Source: Ruminococcus sp. (GTDB taxonomy: Bacteria; Bacillota; Clostridia; Oscillospirales; Ruminococcaceae). Taken from it: a stretch of DNA of 32,462 bases. Under the pieces are notes generated by a model that saw only the letters and a program-made list of their open reading frames with translations, was not told the origin of the DNA and searched no databases. Below, in pieces: positions 25,529 through 32,462 of the stretch. The stretch spans positions 1 through 32,462 of the forward strand of contig JAFXDK010000004.1 of NCBI GenBank assembly GCA_017521805.1, read 5' to 3'. Numbering within the stretch: the first letter of the stretch is position 1; every line of letters starts with the position of its first letter. The position numbers were made by a program, and so were the translations under genes.

Positions 25529-26211
25529 GGGTTTAATTCATTTTCGTCATTCTGCACAGTATATCTGTTAATAAGCTCCTTGATTTTATCCCACACAGCA
25601 AAACGAATTTCATATTTTTCGGGGTAATGGAGAATATCCTGTTCCTCCTCGGTGAAAAATTCCTCAGCATTTGGGGATTTCTCAACCTTTTCCGCATCTT
25701 TCGCAGCAGCCTTTTCCCCGTCTTTATCCTCGCAGACAGCAGGCAGGCAAAGGGGCGGATACATAACGCACCACCAGTTTTTACCCTGTGCAGAGCCGAT
25801 TTTCACACGCAAAGCACGGTATTTTCCAGCAGGCATGGTGATATCCCCATAGACACGCGCGTCAAACTCCACATCTGCCAATTCCGCAGTAACAGGGAGA
25901 AAACAGCCATTTTCACGGAGTATTTCCTCAGCTTTTTTCTCGATACTCTCCAGACTTTTAGTGGCAATCACCTCTGCTTCTTCAAGAGAATCGGCTTCGG
26001 TAAAAACACCCGCTTCAAGCAGTCCGTCGCGGACTTTCAGCTTTAAAGACTGAGCATATTCCGTATCAGAATCCGCAAGAATATGAAGCCGCAGCACGCT
26101 GTTTCTGAGGGAATCAAGCCGTCTGCCGTCACGGATTACCGCAAATCCGTTTGAGATAAGTATAGCAAGTATCAAGCCGCCGCCGATAATAAAGTTCATA
26201 TGTTTTTTCAC
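25525..26211 (-). CDS. spoIIR: Stage II sporulation protein R
   Basis: The 228-residue protein has an N-terminal signal/anchor segment (about 5-25) and an exported domain with RLHILADSDTEYAQSLKLKVRD and KNWWCVMYPPLC, both hallmarks of SpoIIR. SpoIIR is made in the forespore and signals across the septum to activate SpoIIGA, which processes pro-sigma E in the mother cell. I chose GTG at 26211, preceded by GAGGTG; earlier in-frame codons lack a ribosome binding site and a signal sequence. A charged insertion rich in Lys/Glu/Ala (about 165-190) lies in the C-terminal half. I could not see a convincing sigma F promoter upstream. Confidence 0.93.
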   Translation of the reverse strand: MKKHMNFIIGGGLILAILISNGFAVIRDGRRLDSLRNSVLRLHILADSDTEYAQSLKLKVRDGLLEAGVFTEADSLEEAEVIATKSLESIEKKAEEILRENGCFLPVTAELADVEFDARVYGDITMPAGKYRALRVKIGSAQGKNWWCVMYPPLCLPAVCEDKDGEKAAAKDAEKVEKSPNAEEFFTEEEQDILHYPEKYEIRFAVWDKIKELINRYTVQNDENELNP

Positions 26212-26377
26212 AAAAATCACCTCGCAGTAAGAATTGACCGCCAAACAGGATATATTCACATAAATTTCCGTGATATTTCGCCATTTTGCGACCGAATTCC
26301 ATGTCGATACCACGCTTTTTCAGGCAGATTCAGCCGAAGTTCTCCGAAATCTCCGTTTTCTGCGTATAATTTTTGGC

Positions 26378-26406
26378 TTTACGGGGCAGAAAATTCAAAT
26401 TATAAT
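26378..26406 (+). promoter_or_regulatory. Promoter of the LRR protein gene
   Basis: TTTACG (26378-26383) and a perfect TATAAT (26401-26406) are separated by 17 bases, 47 bases before the ATG. Confidence 0.6.
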
Positions 26407-26452
26407 ATACCTATAGAAAAAAACACCAAAAAAGAATAACAAGGAGCCAACT

Positions 26453-27343
26453 ATGAAAAAATCAGCTATATCAGCCGTAATGTCTGCAATTTTTGCAGTT
26501 TCCGCAATTCCGCCTGTAACATCTTCCGCCGCCGAAAAAGAGGCAGGATATGTCTATACCATTATAGATAACGAGGCGACTATCACGGGATTCGAAGGCG
26601 AACCCACTTATATCGAAATCCCCGAAACCATTGAGGGCTGCCGCGTTACAGAAATCCGTGACAACTCATTTTACGAATGTGGAAGTCTTAAGCATATCAC
26701 CCTCCCTGATACCATTGAAAAAATTGGTCATCATGCATTTTACGCCTGTTATTCCCTTGAAAGTATCACTATCCCCGATTCCGTAACAGAGCTTGGAATG
26801 GGCTGTTTCTGCGGATGTGAAAGCCTCACCGCTGTAACCTTGTCCGATAATTTAAAAAGACTTCCCGATTCCTGCTTCCGCAGCTGTACAAGCCTTACAT
26901 CCTTTGAGATATCTGACAACATCACCGAAATAGGCGATTTTTGTTTCAGCGGCTGCACTTCGCTTACCGACCTCGAACTCAACGAAACCGTTGAAACTCT
27001 GGGTGACTGCTCTTTTTATATGTGCGGACTTGAAGCCCTGTACGTCCCCTCCTCTGTCGAACAGTTGGGAGTATGCTCCGTAGGCTATACTCCAACAGAT
27101 TCGGGAGCTTCACAGGTTGAGGGATTTACAGTCCTCGGAAAGAAAAAATCCGCCGCCGCCGACTACGCCAAGGAAAACTCCCTCACATTCCGTAATGCCG
27201 AGGATTCCGTACACGCTTTTGCAATTCAGCGTGTAAATGGTCAGCGCGTAGCTGTTCCCTCAGTTTTTCTTTTCGGAGGAGGATTCTTAATTTTAGCCGT
27301 GACATTAATTTTATTAAGAAATATGAAATTCCGCAAGAAATGA
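26453..27343 (+). CDS. Membrane-anchored leucine-rich-repeat (BspA-like, LRR_5) protein
   Basis: The 296-residue protein has a signal peptide (1-26, ending TSSAAE), about six 23-residue BspA-type leucine-rich repeats (about 45-205) and a C-terminal membrane helix (268-288) with the basic tail RNMKFRKK. Repeats follow the pattern FxxCxSLxxIxIPDxVxxIG, as in SFYECGSLKHITLP and SFEISDNITEIGD, and are rich in cysteine. The segment GKKKSAAADYAKENSLTFR is a common end to such arrays. LRR_5 proteins usually bind proteins or surfaces outside the cell. AAGGAG precedes the ATG. It is next to a cellulase gene on the same strand but has its own promoter and no dockerin. Confidence 0.85.
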   Translation: MKKSAISAVMSAIFAVSAIPPVTSSAAEKEAGYVYTIIDNEATITGFEGEPTYIEIPETIEGCRVTEIRDNSFYECGSLKHITLPDTIEKIGHHAFYACYSLESITIPDSVTELGMGCFCGCESLTAVTLSDNLKRLPDSCFRSCTSLTSFEISDNITEIGDFCFSGCTSLTDLELNETVETLGDCSFYMCGLEALYVPSSVEQLGVCSVGYTPTDSGASQVEGFTVLGKKKSAAADYAKENSLTFRNAEDSVHAFAIQRVNGQRVAVPSVFLFGGGFLILAVTLILLRNMKFRKK

Positions 27344-27395
27344 ACAGTCAATTCGCAATAAATGACGAATTTCTAAAAAAATCGCAACAAAGCTA

Positions 27396-27424
27396 TTGCA
27401 TTTTAAGGAAATATGTGTTATTAT
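27396..27424 (+). promoter_or_regulatory. Promoter of the GH9 cellulase gene
   Basis: TTGCAT (27396-27401) and TATTAT (27419-27424) are 17 bases apart. The start codon is about 100 bases downstream. Confidence 0.55.
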
Positions 27425-27446
27425 TAGTATACCGAATGTTGATTTA

Positions 27447-27492
27447 TCTCATTTAATTATGAGGGATACCATTAAAGGACAGTTAAATGAGA
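27447..27492 (+). promoter_or_regulatory. Stem-loop in the cellulase 5' untranslated region
   Basis: TCTCATTTAA (27447-27456) and TTAAATGAGA (27483-27492) are perfect 10-base complements around a 26-base loop. It lies between the putative promoter and the ribosome binding site (GGAGG, about 27514). It is not followed by U residues, so it is not a terminator. It could stabilise the mRNA or bind a regulator. Confidence 0.5.
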
Positions 27493-27527
27493 TTAAAAAA
27501 AAGAAAAAATCATGGAGGTATTTAAGC

Positions 27528-30065
27528 ATGAAAACATTCAAAAAAATTGTTTCGGCAGCTATGTGCGCCGCTGTTGCTGTTTCTCAGCTTACAGCCTTTA
27601 ACCCTGCCATAAACGCTGCAGAAGAGCTTGCAGATTCTCTTGCAAACGATTCAGGTCTTGACATTGACTATGCCCGTGCATTACAGTATTCCATTTACTT
27701 CTACGACGCAAATATGTGCGGAACTGATGTAAGTGAGAATAACCGCTACAAGTGGAGAGGCGACTGCCACACCTACGACGCAACAGTTGAGCTTAAAGCA
27801 GGCATTTCAGACGATTTCGTAGGCACAAACCTTTCACAGTCTTTCATCGACAAGTATAAGGACGTTCTCGACCCCGACGGCGACGGCTGTGTTGACGTTG
27901 CAGGCGGATTCCACGACGCAGGTGACCACGTTAAATTCGGTATGCCTGAAAACTATTCCGCATCTGCACTGGGCTGGGGCTACTATGAATTCCGCGATTC
28001 ATACGTAAAGACAGGTCAGGATGACCATATCGAAACAATCCTCCGTTATTTCAATGACTACCTTATGAAGTGTACATTCCGTGACGACAGCGGAAAGGTA
28101 ATTGCTCACTGCTATCAGGTAGGTGACGGTGATATCGACCACGCTTACTGGAATTCCCCTGAAATTGATGAAATGGGCAGACCTGCGTTCTTCCTTACTG
28201 CAGATAAGCCCCAGACAGACTACGTTGTATCTGCCTGCGCTTCACTGGCTCTCAACTACCTTAATTTCAAGGACACAGACCCCGAATACGCTGAAAAATC
28301 CCTTGACTATGCTAAGGCACTCTGGGATTTCGCAAATGAAAATCCTATAGAATTAAGTGATAACGCTGACGGTCCTAAGGGATATTATCGTTCTGAAAAA
28401 TGGGAAGACGACTACTGCTGGGCAGCAGGCTGGCTCTTCCTCTGTACAGAAGACGTTTCCTACCTTGAGGCAGGCGCTCCCTATTACGATTACTATGCTC
28501 CAAGTGGCTGGTGCTACTGCTGGAACGACGTATGGAGCGGTGCAGCTTGCGTATGGGCACGAATCAATCAGGAATATCCCGAAGTTGACCTTATCAATAT
28601 GTTAAGAAAAGCTCAGGGCAAGAACGAATATGTATTCGAAAACATCTGGGAACAGGTTCAGAAGTGTCTCCCCACATGGCAGGGACTTGAAACTCCTCAG
28701 GGATACGCATTTCTCAATCAGTGGGGTTCAGCTCGTTACAACACAGCAATGCAGCTTATCGGACTTGTATATGACAAGTACACAAACAACGGTCAGCCCG
28801 GAGAATTCTCCAAGTGGGCACAGAAGCAGATGCATTACCTCATGGGTGAAAACGACCTTACCTTCGAGGAATCCGCAGAAACAGGCGGTCCCACACACGG
28901 AAGCAGAAGCCTTATCGTAGGTTATAACGAGAACTCTGCAAGATTCCCACACCACAGAGCCGCTTCAGGTCTTACAAAGTGTGAAGACCCCGATGAGCAC
29001 AGATATGTTCTCTACGGCGCTCTCGCAGGCGGCCCCGGCTCCTCCGATGAGCATAACGATATGACATCCGACTGGATTGACAACGAGGTTACAATTGACT
29101 ATAACGCTGCATTTGTTGGTGCTTGCGCAGGTCTTTACGAATTCTTCGGTACAGAAGATATGGCTCCCACAAAGAACTTCCCACCCGACCCTAAGTTCAT
29201 TCAGGGCGAAGGCGGCGGAAATAACTACTGGATTAACGCTTGCGGTATCGATGACCTTAACGCAGACGGCTGCGGAGTTACAAAGGTATCATTCATGGTA
29301 ATGACTGATTCCACAAAGGGTTCAAAGGAAATCTCAGTAAGATACTATTTCAATTCAAAGGAAATCTCCAATATTGACAGCGTAAAGGCATCTGAGCTTT
29401 ACGACCAGGCTGCTGTTGAAGCTGCTCCCGCTGACGGCGTTATTACAGGAATTCACAAGTACGACAAGCTTGCAGATACTTATTATGTTGAAATCAAGTT
29501 CGACGATTATAAGATTGCAAACTCAGGCAAGAAGTATCAGTTTACTGTAGGTATGTACTACGGCGATACTTGGGATCCTACAAATGATACAAGCTACGAC
29601 GGACTTGAAATTTACAAAGTTGATGACGCATTCTTCGGCACAGGCAACGAAGTAAAGGCTGAAGGTATTTGTATCTACGACGGTGACGTACATGTAGGCG
29701 GTATTGAGCCTGACGGTTCACTTCCAGAAGTTCCAGAGCCTTCGGAGCCCACTGAACCCGATGTTACAACAACTAAGCCCACAACTACAAAGCCAAAGAC
29801 AACAACAACTGTTTCAGATAACTCCGGCGGAGATAAAACAACTACTCCTAAGGATATTCTTGCAGGTGACGCAAACTGCGACGGCAAGGTAACAATTGCC
29901 GATTCCACAGCTATCCTCCAGTCTATCGGAAACCCCGACAAGTACGGTCTTTCTGAGCAGGGTACACTCAATGCAGACGTTGACGGAGTTGACGGTATAA
30001 CTGCAGGAGATGCACTTACAATTCAGAAGTACGACGCAAAACTTATCGATAAACTTCCTTTATAA
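27528..30065 (+). CDS. GH9 cellulase with CBM3-like module and type I dockerin
   Basis: The 845-residue secreted enzyme has a signal peptide (1-30), a GH9 catalytic domain (about 45-535), a CBM3c-like beta module (about 555-725), a Pro/Thr-rich linker (about 733-778) and a dockerin (780-845). Catalytic features are GGFHDAGDHVKF (Asp130, Asp133), HHRAASG and DNEVTIDYNAA (Glu520 as proton donor). The GH9-CBM3c pairing is typical of processive endoglucanases. The dockerin has two calcium loops, GDANCDGKVTIAD and DVDGVDGITAGD, and would attach the enzyme to a cellulosome scaffoldin. The ATG at 27528 with GGAGG upstream is preferred because it starts a classical signal peptide. The tail IQKYDAKLIDKLPL continues past the second loop. 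No scaffoldin gene is in the window. Confidence 0.95.
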   Translation: MKTFKKIVSAAMCAAVAVSQLTAFNPAINAAEELADSLANDSGLDIDYARALQYSIYFYDANMCGTDVSENNRYKWRGDCHTYDATVELKAGISDDFVGTNLSQSFIDKYKDVLDPDGDGCVDVAGGFHDAGDHVKFGMPENYSASALGWGYYEFRDSYVKTGQDDHIETILRYFNDYLMKCTFRDDSGKVIAHCYQVGDGDIDHAYWNSPEIDEMGRPAFFLTADKPQTDYVVSACASLALNYLNFKDTDPEYAEKSLDYAKALWDFANENPIELSDNADGPKGYYRSEKWEDDYCWAAGWLFLCTEDVSYLEAGAPYYDYYAPSGWCYCWNDVWSGAACVWARINQEYPEVDLINMLRKAQGKNEYVFENIWEQVQKCLPTWQGLETPQGYAFLNQWGSARYNTAMQLIGLVYDKYTNNGQPGEFSKWAQKQMHYLMGENDLTFEESAETGGPTHGSRSLIVGYNENSARFPHHRAASGLTKCEDPDEHRYVLYGALAGGPGSSDEHNDMTSDWIDNEVTIDYNAAFVGACAGLYEFFGTEDMAPTKNFPPDPKFIQGEGGGNNYWINACGIDDLNADGCGVTKVSFMVMTDSTKGSKEISVRYYFNSKEISNIDSVKASELYDQAAVEAAPADGVITGIHKYDKLADTYYVEIKFDDYKIANSGKKYQFTVGMYYGDTWDPTNDTSYDGLEIYKVDDAFFGTGNEVKAEGICIYDGDVHVGGIEPDGSLPEVPEPSEPTEPDVTTTKPTTTKPKTTTTVSDNSGGDKTTTPKDILAGDANCDGKVTIADSTAILQSIGNPDKYGLSEQGTLNADVDGVDGITAGDALTIQKYDAKLIDKLPL

Positions 30066-30078
30066 TGTAATACTCACG

Positions 30079-30107
30079 AAAGGGACAGCACCGCGCTGTC
30101 CCTTTTT
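30079..30107 (+). terminator. Terminator of the cellulase gene
   Basis: AAGGGACAGC and GCTGTCCCTT pair perfectly around ACCGC and are followed by TTT, 15 bases after the stop codon. Confidence 0.9.
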
Positions 30108-30339
30108 CATAAGTGGACAGATTATTTATCCCTCTATATAATACATTCGGATAAAGTCAAAAAAAACGGACACGATTTTTGCGATTCTGGACATATTCTT
30201 TTAATGATAATGAGATTTTTGTATCATCTTCCATACTTCCCAATACTGAATGATTCTAATTTACTTAAAAACAAAATCTAAATATTTCTACCTACTAACA
30301 AAACATTCCCAAACCTATTGAAAATTTTAAAAAAAGCCC
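30108..30339. other. A+T-rich non-coding spacer
   Basis: I see no gene, repeat or strong secondary structure here. It separates the cellulase terminator from the rpmG promoter and is markedly A+T-rich. Confidence 0.6.
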
Positions 30340-30368
30340 TTGACAAAGGGAAAAATATGTGATATAAT
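30340..30368 (+). promoter_or_regulatory. Promoter of the rpmG-secE-nusG-rplK-rplA operon
   Basis: A perfect TTGACA (30340-30345) and a perfect TATAAT (30363-30368) are 17 bases apart, 122 bases before rpmG. Confidence 0.88.
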
Positions 30369-30375
30369 GTATTTA

Positions 30376-30490
30376 CCTCATTTGGGGTTATTTTTTATGT
30401 CTGTTTTTCGGACATACCTGCCCCGCCGAGGGAGGCAAACAACCTATCTCTGTTAAAACAGAGGAAGTAATCTATTCAGGAGGTGCCGAT
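30376..30490 (+). promoter_or_regulatory. Structured leader of rpmG with a possible 19-codon upstream frame
   Basis: The leader has a hairpin ATGTCTG/CGGACAT (30397-30415) and a second, CTCTG/CAGAG (30448-30463). An open frame of 19 codons (30397-30456, starting [13 protein letters not shown]) begins inside the first hairpin with only GGGG as a possible ribosome binding site. It may be a regulatory leader; translation of the small frame is unproven. Confidence 0.4.
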
Positions 30491-30640
30491 ATGAGAGTAA
30501 AAATTACATTGGCATGCACAGAGTGCAAGCAGCGTAATTACGTTTCCAAGAAGAACAAGAAGAACGATCCCGACAGAATCGAAATGAAGAAGCATTGCAA
30601 ATTCTGCCGCAAGCACACTCTTCACAAGGAAACAAAGTAA
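30491..30640 (+). CDS. rpmG: 50S ribosomal protein L33
   Basis: A 49-residue basic protein, [17 protein letters not shown] to KHTLHKETK, with two CxxC pairs (CTEC and CKFC) that form the zinc-binding version of L33. The ATG at 30491 has AGGAGGTG upstream. It is first in the conserved rpmG-secE-nusG order. Confidence 0.97.
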   Translation: MRVKITLACTECKQRNYVSKKNKKNDPDRIEMKKHCKFCRKHTLHKETK

Positions 30641-30657
30641 TCGGAGGGAGTATTTTT

Positions 30658-30927
30658 ATGGCTAAGAATAAAGAAAATACAGCTTCCGAAGTATCCAAGA
30701 AAAAGGATAAAAAGGAAAAAAATTCCGAAAAGAAGCAGCCTAACAAGGTTGCAAAGTGGTTCAAGGAACTTAAAATCGAATTCAAAAAAGTCGTTTGGCC
30801 TTCAAAGAAAACTGTTATCAATAACACAAGCGTTGTTCTCGCAGTTGTTGTTGCATCAGCTATTCTCGTTGGACTCCTCGATACTGGCTTCCTTGGACTT
30901 TTACGTCTTATCTACGAACAGCAGTGA
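30658..30927 (+). CDS. secE: Preprotein translocase subunit SecE
   Basis: The 89-residue protein has a long charged, lysine-rich cytoplasmic N-terminus (1-30), the conserved amphipathic segment KWFKELKIEFKKVVWPSKK (33-51) and a single membrane helix (about 58-80), the one-helix form usual in Firmicutes. SecE clamps the two halves of SecY. The ATG at 30658 follows CGGAGGGAG; the open frame extends upstream into rpmG but is not used. Confidence 0.96.
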   Translation: MAKNKENTASEVSKKKDKKEKNSEKKQPNKVAKWFKELKIEFKKVVWPSKKTVINNTSVVLAVVVASAILVGLLDTGFLGLLRLIYEQQ

Positions 30928-30956
30928 CATTTGGAAATCTGAAGGAGGATTAGTTT

Positions 30957-31487
30957 ATGTCAGAAGCAGCTAAGTGGTACGTTGTACACACCTATTCAGG
31001 CTACGAGAATAAAGTTGCCCAGAATATTGAAAAGGTTGTTGAAAACCGTAAGCTTCACGAGCTTATCCAAGAGGTCAGAGTTCCTACCGAAAGGGTTATC
31101 GAATCTGTCAACGGCAAGGAAAAGGAAATTGAACGCAAAACCTTCCCCGGTTACGTTCTTATTAAAATGGTAGTTACCGACGATACATGGTATATCGTAA
31201 GAAACACCAGAGGCTGCACAGGCTTCGTCGGACCTGCTTCCGCTCCTACTCCCCTCACAGAAGAAGAAGTAAAGAAGACATTCGGCGTAGATGTATCAAC
31301 ACCTATTATCGAAGTAAACTTCAAAGAGGGCGACAGCGTTCAGATATCCGGTACCGCTATGGACGGCTTCATTGGAGTTGTTCAGAGCATCAATTTCGAA
31401 GACCGTACAGTTGATCTTCTTGTATCAATGTTTGGTCGTGAAACACCCACAACCCTGCCTATAAGTCAGGTTATTGCGGTGGATTAA
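30957..31487 (+). CDS. nusG: Transcription termination/antitermination protein NusG
   Basis: The 176-residue protein has an NGN domain starting AAKWYVVHTYSGYENKVAQN, with FPGYVLIKM and the RNTRGCTGFVG segment. A C-terminal KOW domain follows (FKEGDSVQISGTAMDGFIGV). NusG binds RNA polymerase and influences pausing and Rho action, and links it to ribosomes. AAGGAGG precedes the ATG. It lies between secE and rplK. Confidence 0.98.
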   Translation: MSEAAKWYVVHTYSGYENKVAQNIEKVVENRKLHELIQEVRVPTERVIESVNGKEKEIERKTFPGYVLIKMVVTDDTWYIVRNTRGCTGFVGPASAPTPLTEEEVKKTFGVDVSTPIIEVNFKEGDSVQISGTAMDGFIGVVQSINFEDRTVDLLVSMFGRETPTTLPISQVIAVD

Positions 31488-31501
31488 TCAATTTTTAAAA
31501 A

Positions 31502-31590
31502 GAAGCCCGCGGGCTTCAGTGGGAGAGAATAATCAGTACTACTGATTTACAAAGTCTCGCCATTTACCACATTTATGGAGGTGCGAATAC
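31502..31590 (+). promoter_or_regulatory. Structured leader of rplK
   Basis: It starts with the perfect palindrome GAAGCCCGCGGGCTTC (31502-31517). GTGGGAG (31519-31525) and TTACCAC (31564-31570) follow, 38 bases apart, enclosing AATCAGTA/TACTGATT. The GTGG/CCAC ends can pair. The same two motifs at the same spacing precede rplA. A ribosomal-protein binding site, for example for L1, is plausible by position. Confidence 0.5.
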
Positions 31591-32016
31591 ATGGCACAGA
31601 AAGTAGTTGGCTACATTAAGCTTCAGATCGCAGCAGGAAAGGCTACTCCTGCACCGCCTGTTGGACCTGCACTCGGTCAGCACGGCGTTAATATCATGGC
31701 ATTCACAAAGGAATTCAATGAGAGAACAAAGAACGACATCGGTATGATTATCCCTGTTGTTATTACTGTTTACGCAGACCGTTCATTCTCATTCATCACA
31801 AAGACTCCCCCTGCAGCAGTTCTTATCAAGAAGGCTTGCAATATCAACAGCGGTTCGGGAGTTCCCAATAAGACTAAAGTTGCTAACATCACAAAGGAGC
31901 AGATCCAGAAGATCGCTGAGCAGAAGATGCCCGATCTCAACGCTGGTTCCCTTGAAGCAGCTATGAGCATGATCGCAGGTACAGCTCGTTCAATGGGCGT
32001 TGTAGTTGTTGACTAA
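31591..32016 (+). CDS. rplK: 50S ribosomal protein L11
   Basis: The 141-residue protein begins [20 protein letters not shown] and has the L11 segments [17 protein letters not shown] and [13 protein letters not shown]; the C-terminus ends in [14 protein letters not shown]11 forms the GTPase-associated centre with 23S rRNA. GGAGGTG precedes the ATG. Confidence 0.98.
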   Translation: MAQKVVGYIKLQIAAGKATPAPPVGPALGQHGVNIMAFTKEFNERTKNDIGMIIPVVITVYADRSFSFITKTPPAAVLIKKACNINSGSGVPNKTKVANITKEQIQKIAEQKMPDLNAGSLEAAMSMIAGTARSMGVVVVD

Positions 32017-32068
32017 TTTAAATTAACTTGAATGATGATACGGGTATCCCCCGTTCAGAGTTCTATTG

Positions 32069-32120
32069 GTGGGAGGAAAATTCCGCTAATCGGATAGCTA
32101 TAGGCATCCGATATTACCAC
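32069..32120 (+). promoter_or_regulatory. Structured leader of rplA
   Basis: GTGGGAG (32069-32075) and TTACCAC (32114-32120) are 38 bases apart. Between them ATCGGAT (32089-32095) pairs with ATCCGAT (32106-32112), and the outer GGTGG/CCAC can close the stem. This matches the arrangement before rplK and lies 19 bases before the rplA start. Confidence 0.5.
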
Positions 32121-32139
32121 TTAAATAGGAGGAAATATA

Positions 32140-32462
32140 ATGAAACACGGCAAGAAATATGTTGACAGTGCAAAGACTGTCGATTATGCAAAGCTTTATG
32201 AGTCCGTTGAGGCTCTCGAATTAGTTTGCCAGAATGCAAAGGCAAAGTTTGATGAAACTGTTGAATCTCATATCCGTCTCGGTGTTGACTCACGTCACGC
32301 TGACCAGCAGGTTAGAGGCGCTGTTGTACTTCCCAACGGTACAGGTAAGAACGTAAAGGTTCTCGTATTCTGTAAGGAAGATAAGTACGAGGCTGCTCAG
32401 GCTGCAGGCGCTGAGTTCGTTGGCGGTATGGATCTCGTTGATAAGATTCAGAAAGAAAACTG
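32140..32462 (+). CDS. rplA: 50S ribosomal protein L1, N-terminal part
   Basis: The first 107 codons are present before the window ends. [36 protein letters not shown] and [19 protein letters not shown] are standard L1 sequence. L1 forms the mobile stalk of the 50S subunit near the E site and represses its own operon in many bacteria. AGGAGG precedes the ATG. Confidence 0.97.
   Translation, partial: MKHGKKYVDSAKTVDYAKLYESVEALELVCQNAKAKFDETVESHIRLGVDSRHADQQVRGAVVLPNGTGKNVKVLVFCKEDKYEAAQAAGAEFVGGMDLVDKIQKEN

Noticed and set aside
26212-26345. Sigma F promoter for spoIIR
   Set aside because: A GTATC and a CAAAAT occur at roughly the right spacing, but the GG part of the -10 element is missing, so the match is too weak.
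31502-31517. Terminator between nusG and rplK
   Set aside because: The palindrome has no loop and no following U-run, and the operon is expected to continue into rplK.

Overview
The window is a chromosomal segment of a low-to-mid G+C Firmicute (Clostridia), most likely a fibre-degrading, cellulosome-forming Ruminococcus of the R. flavefaciens type. The evidence is the Firmicute gene order (aroQ-peptidase-efp; dprA-topA-trmFO; plsX-rnc-smc-ftsY; nadD-yqeK-LCP-rsfS), strong TTGACA/TATAAT promoters, GGAGG ribosome binding sites, a spoIIR gene, and a secreted GH9 cellulase ending in a type I dockerin. The genus is an inference; no rRNA gene is present.

Layout. (1) 1-700: the 5' end of an unrecognised small gene cut by the window edge, a 330-base stretch with three hairpin terminators, a complete tRNA-Leu(CAG), and upstream of it a palindromic insertion plus the first 19 bases of a second tRNA-Leu sitting exactly behind the promoter. 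(2) 776-3820, minus strand: an acidic CD1247-type zinc-ribbon protein, efp, an M24 peptidase, aroQ and rpsU. efp, the CD1247-type gene and rpsU each have a visible promoter. (3) 3988-24082, minus strand: sixteen co-directional genes, many overlapping by 4-8 bases: SpoU methyltransferase, dprA, topA, trmFO, plsX, rnc, Elp3-like radical SAM, smc, ftsY, rdgB, yhbY, nadD, yqeK, LCP protein, rsfS, small membrane protein, leuS. Counting leuS this is seventeen reading frames. (4) 24147-25528, minus strand: the infC-rpmI-rplT operon with an L20-type leader, an attenuator-like hairpin and an AUU start for infC; its -35 box overlaps the stop codon of spoIIR. (5) 26378-30107, plus strand: a membrane-anchored leucine-rich-repeat protein and the GH9-CBM3-dockerin cellulase, each with its own promoter. 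(6) 30340-32462, plus strand: rpmG-secE-nusG-rplK-rplA, cut inside rplA.

How the genes work together: most are housekeeping functions in translation (EF-P, LeuRS, IF3, ribosomal proteins, RsfS, YhbY), protein targeting (FtsY, SecE), chromosome and DNA maintenance (Smc, TopA, DprA), RNA processing and modification (RNase III, TrmFO, SpoU), NAD and nucleotide hygiene (NadD, YqeK, RdgB), phospholipid synthesis (PlsX) and wall assembly (LCP). The accessory part is the secreted LRR/cellulase pair.

I found no convincing undescribed defence or mobile system. The most unusual things are an FtsY whose acidic domain and a basic-amphipathic tail are at the C-terminus, a LeuRS with an altered editing-site motif (TTCIET) and altered KMSKS loop (KMGKR), the decayed tRNA-Leu copy with a structured insertion, and a pair of matching leader motifs (GTGGGAG-N38-TTACCAC) in front of both rplK and rplA.
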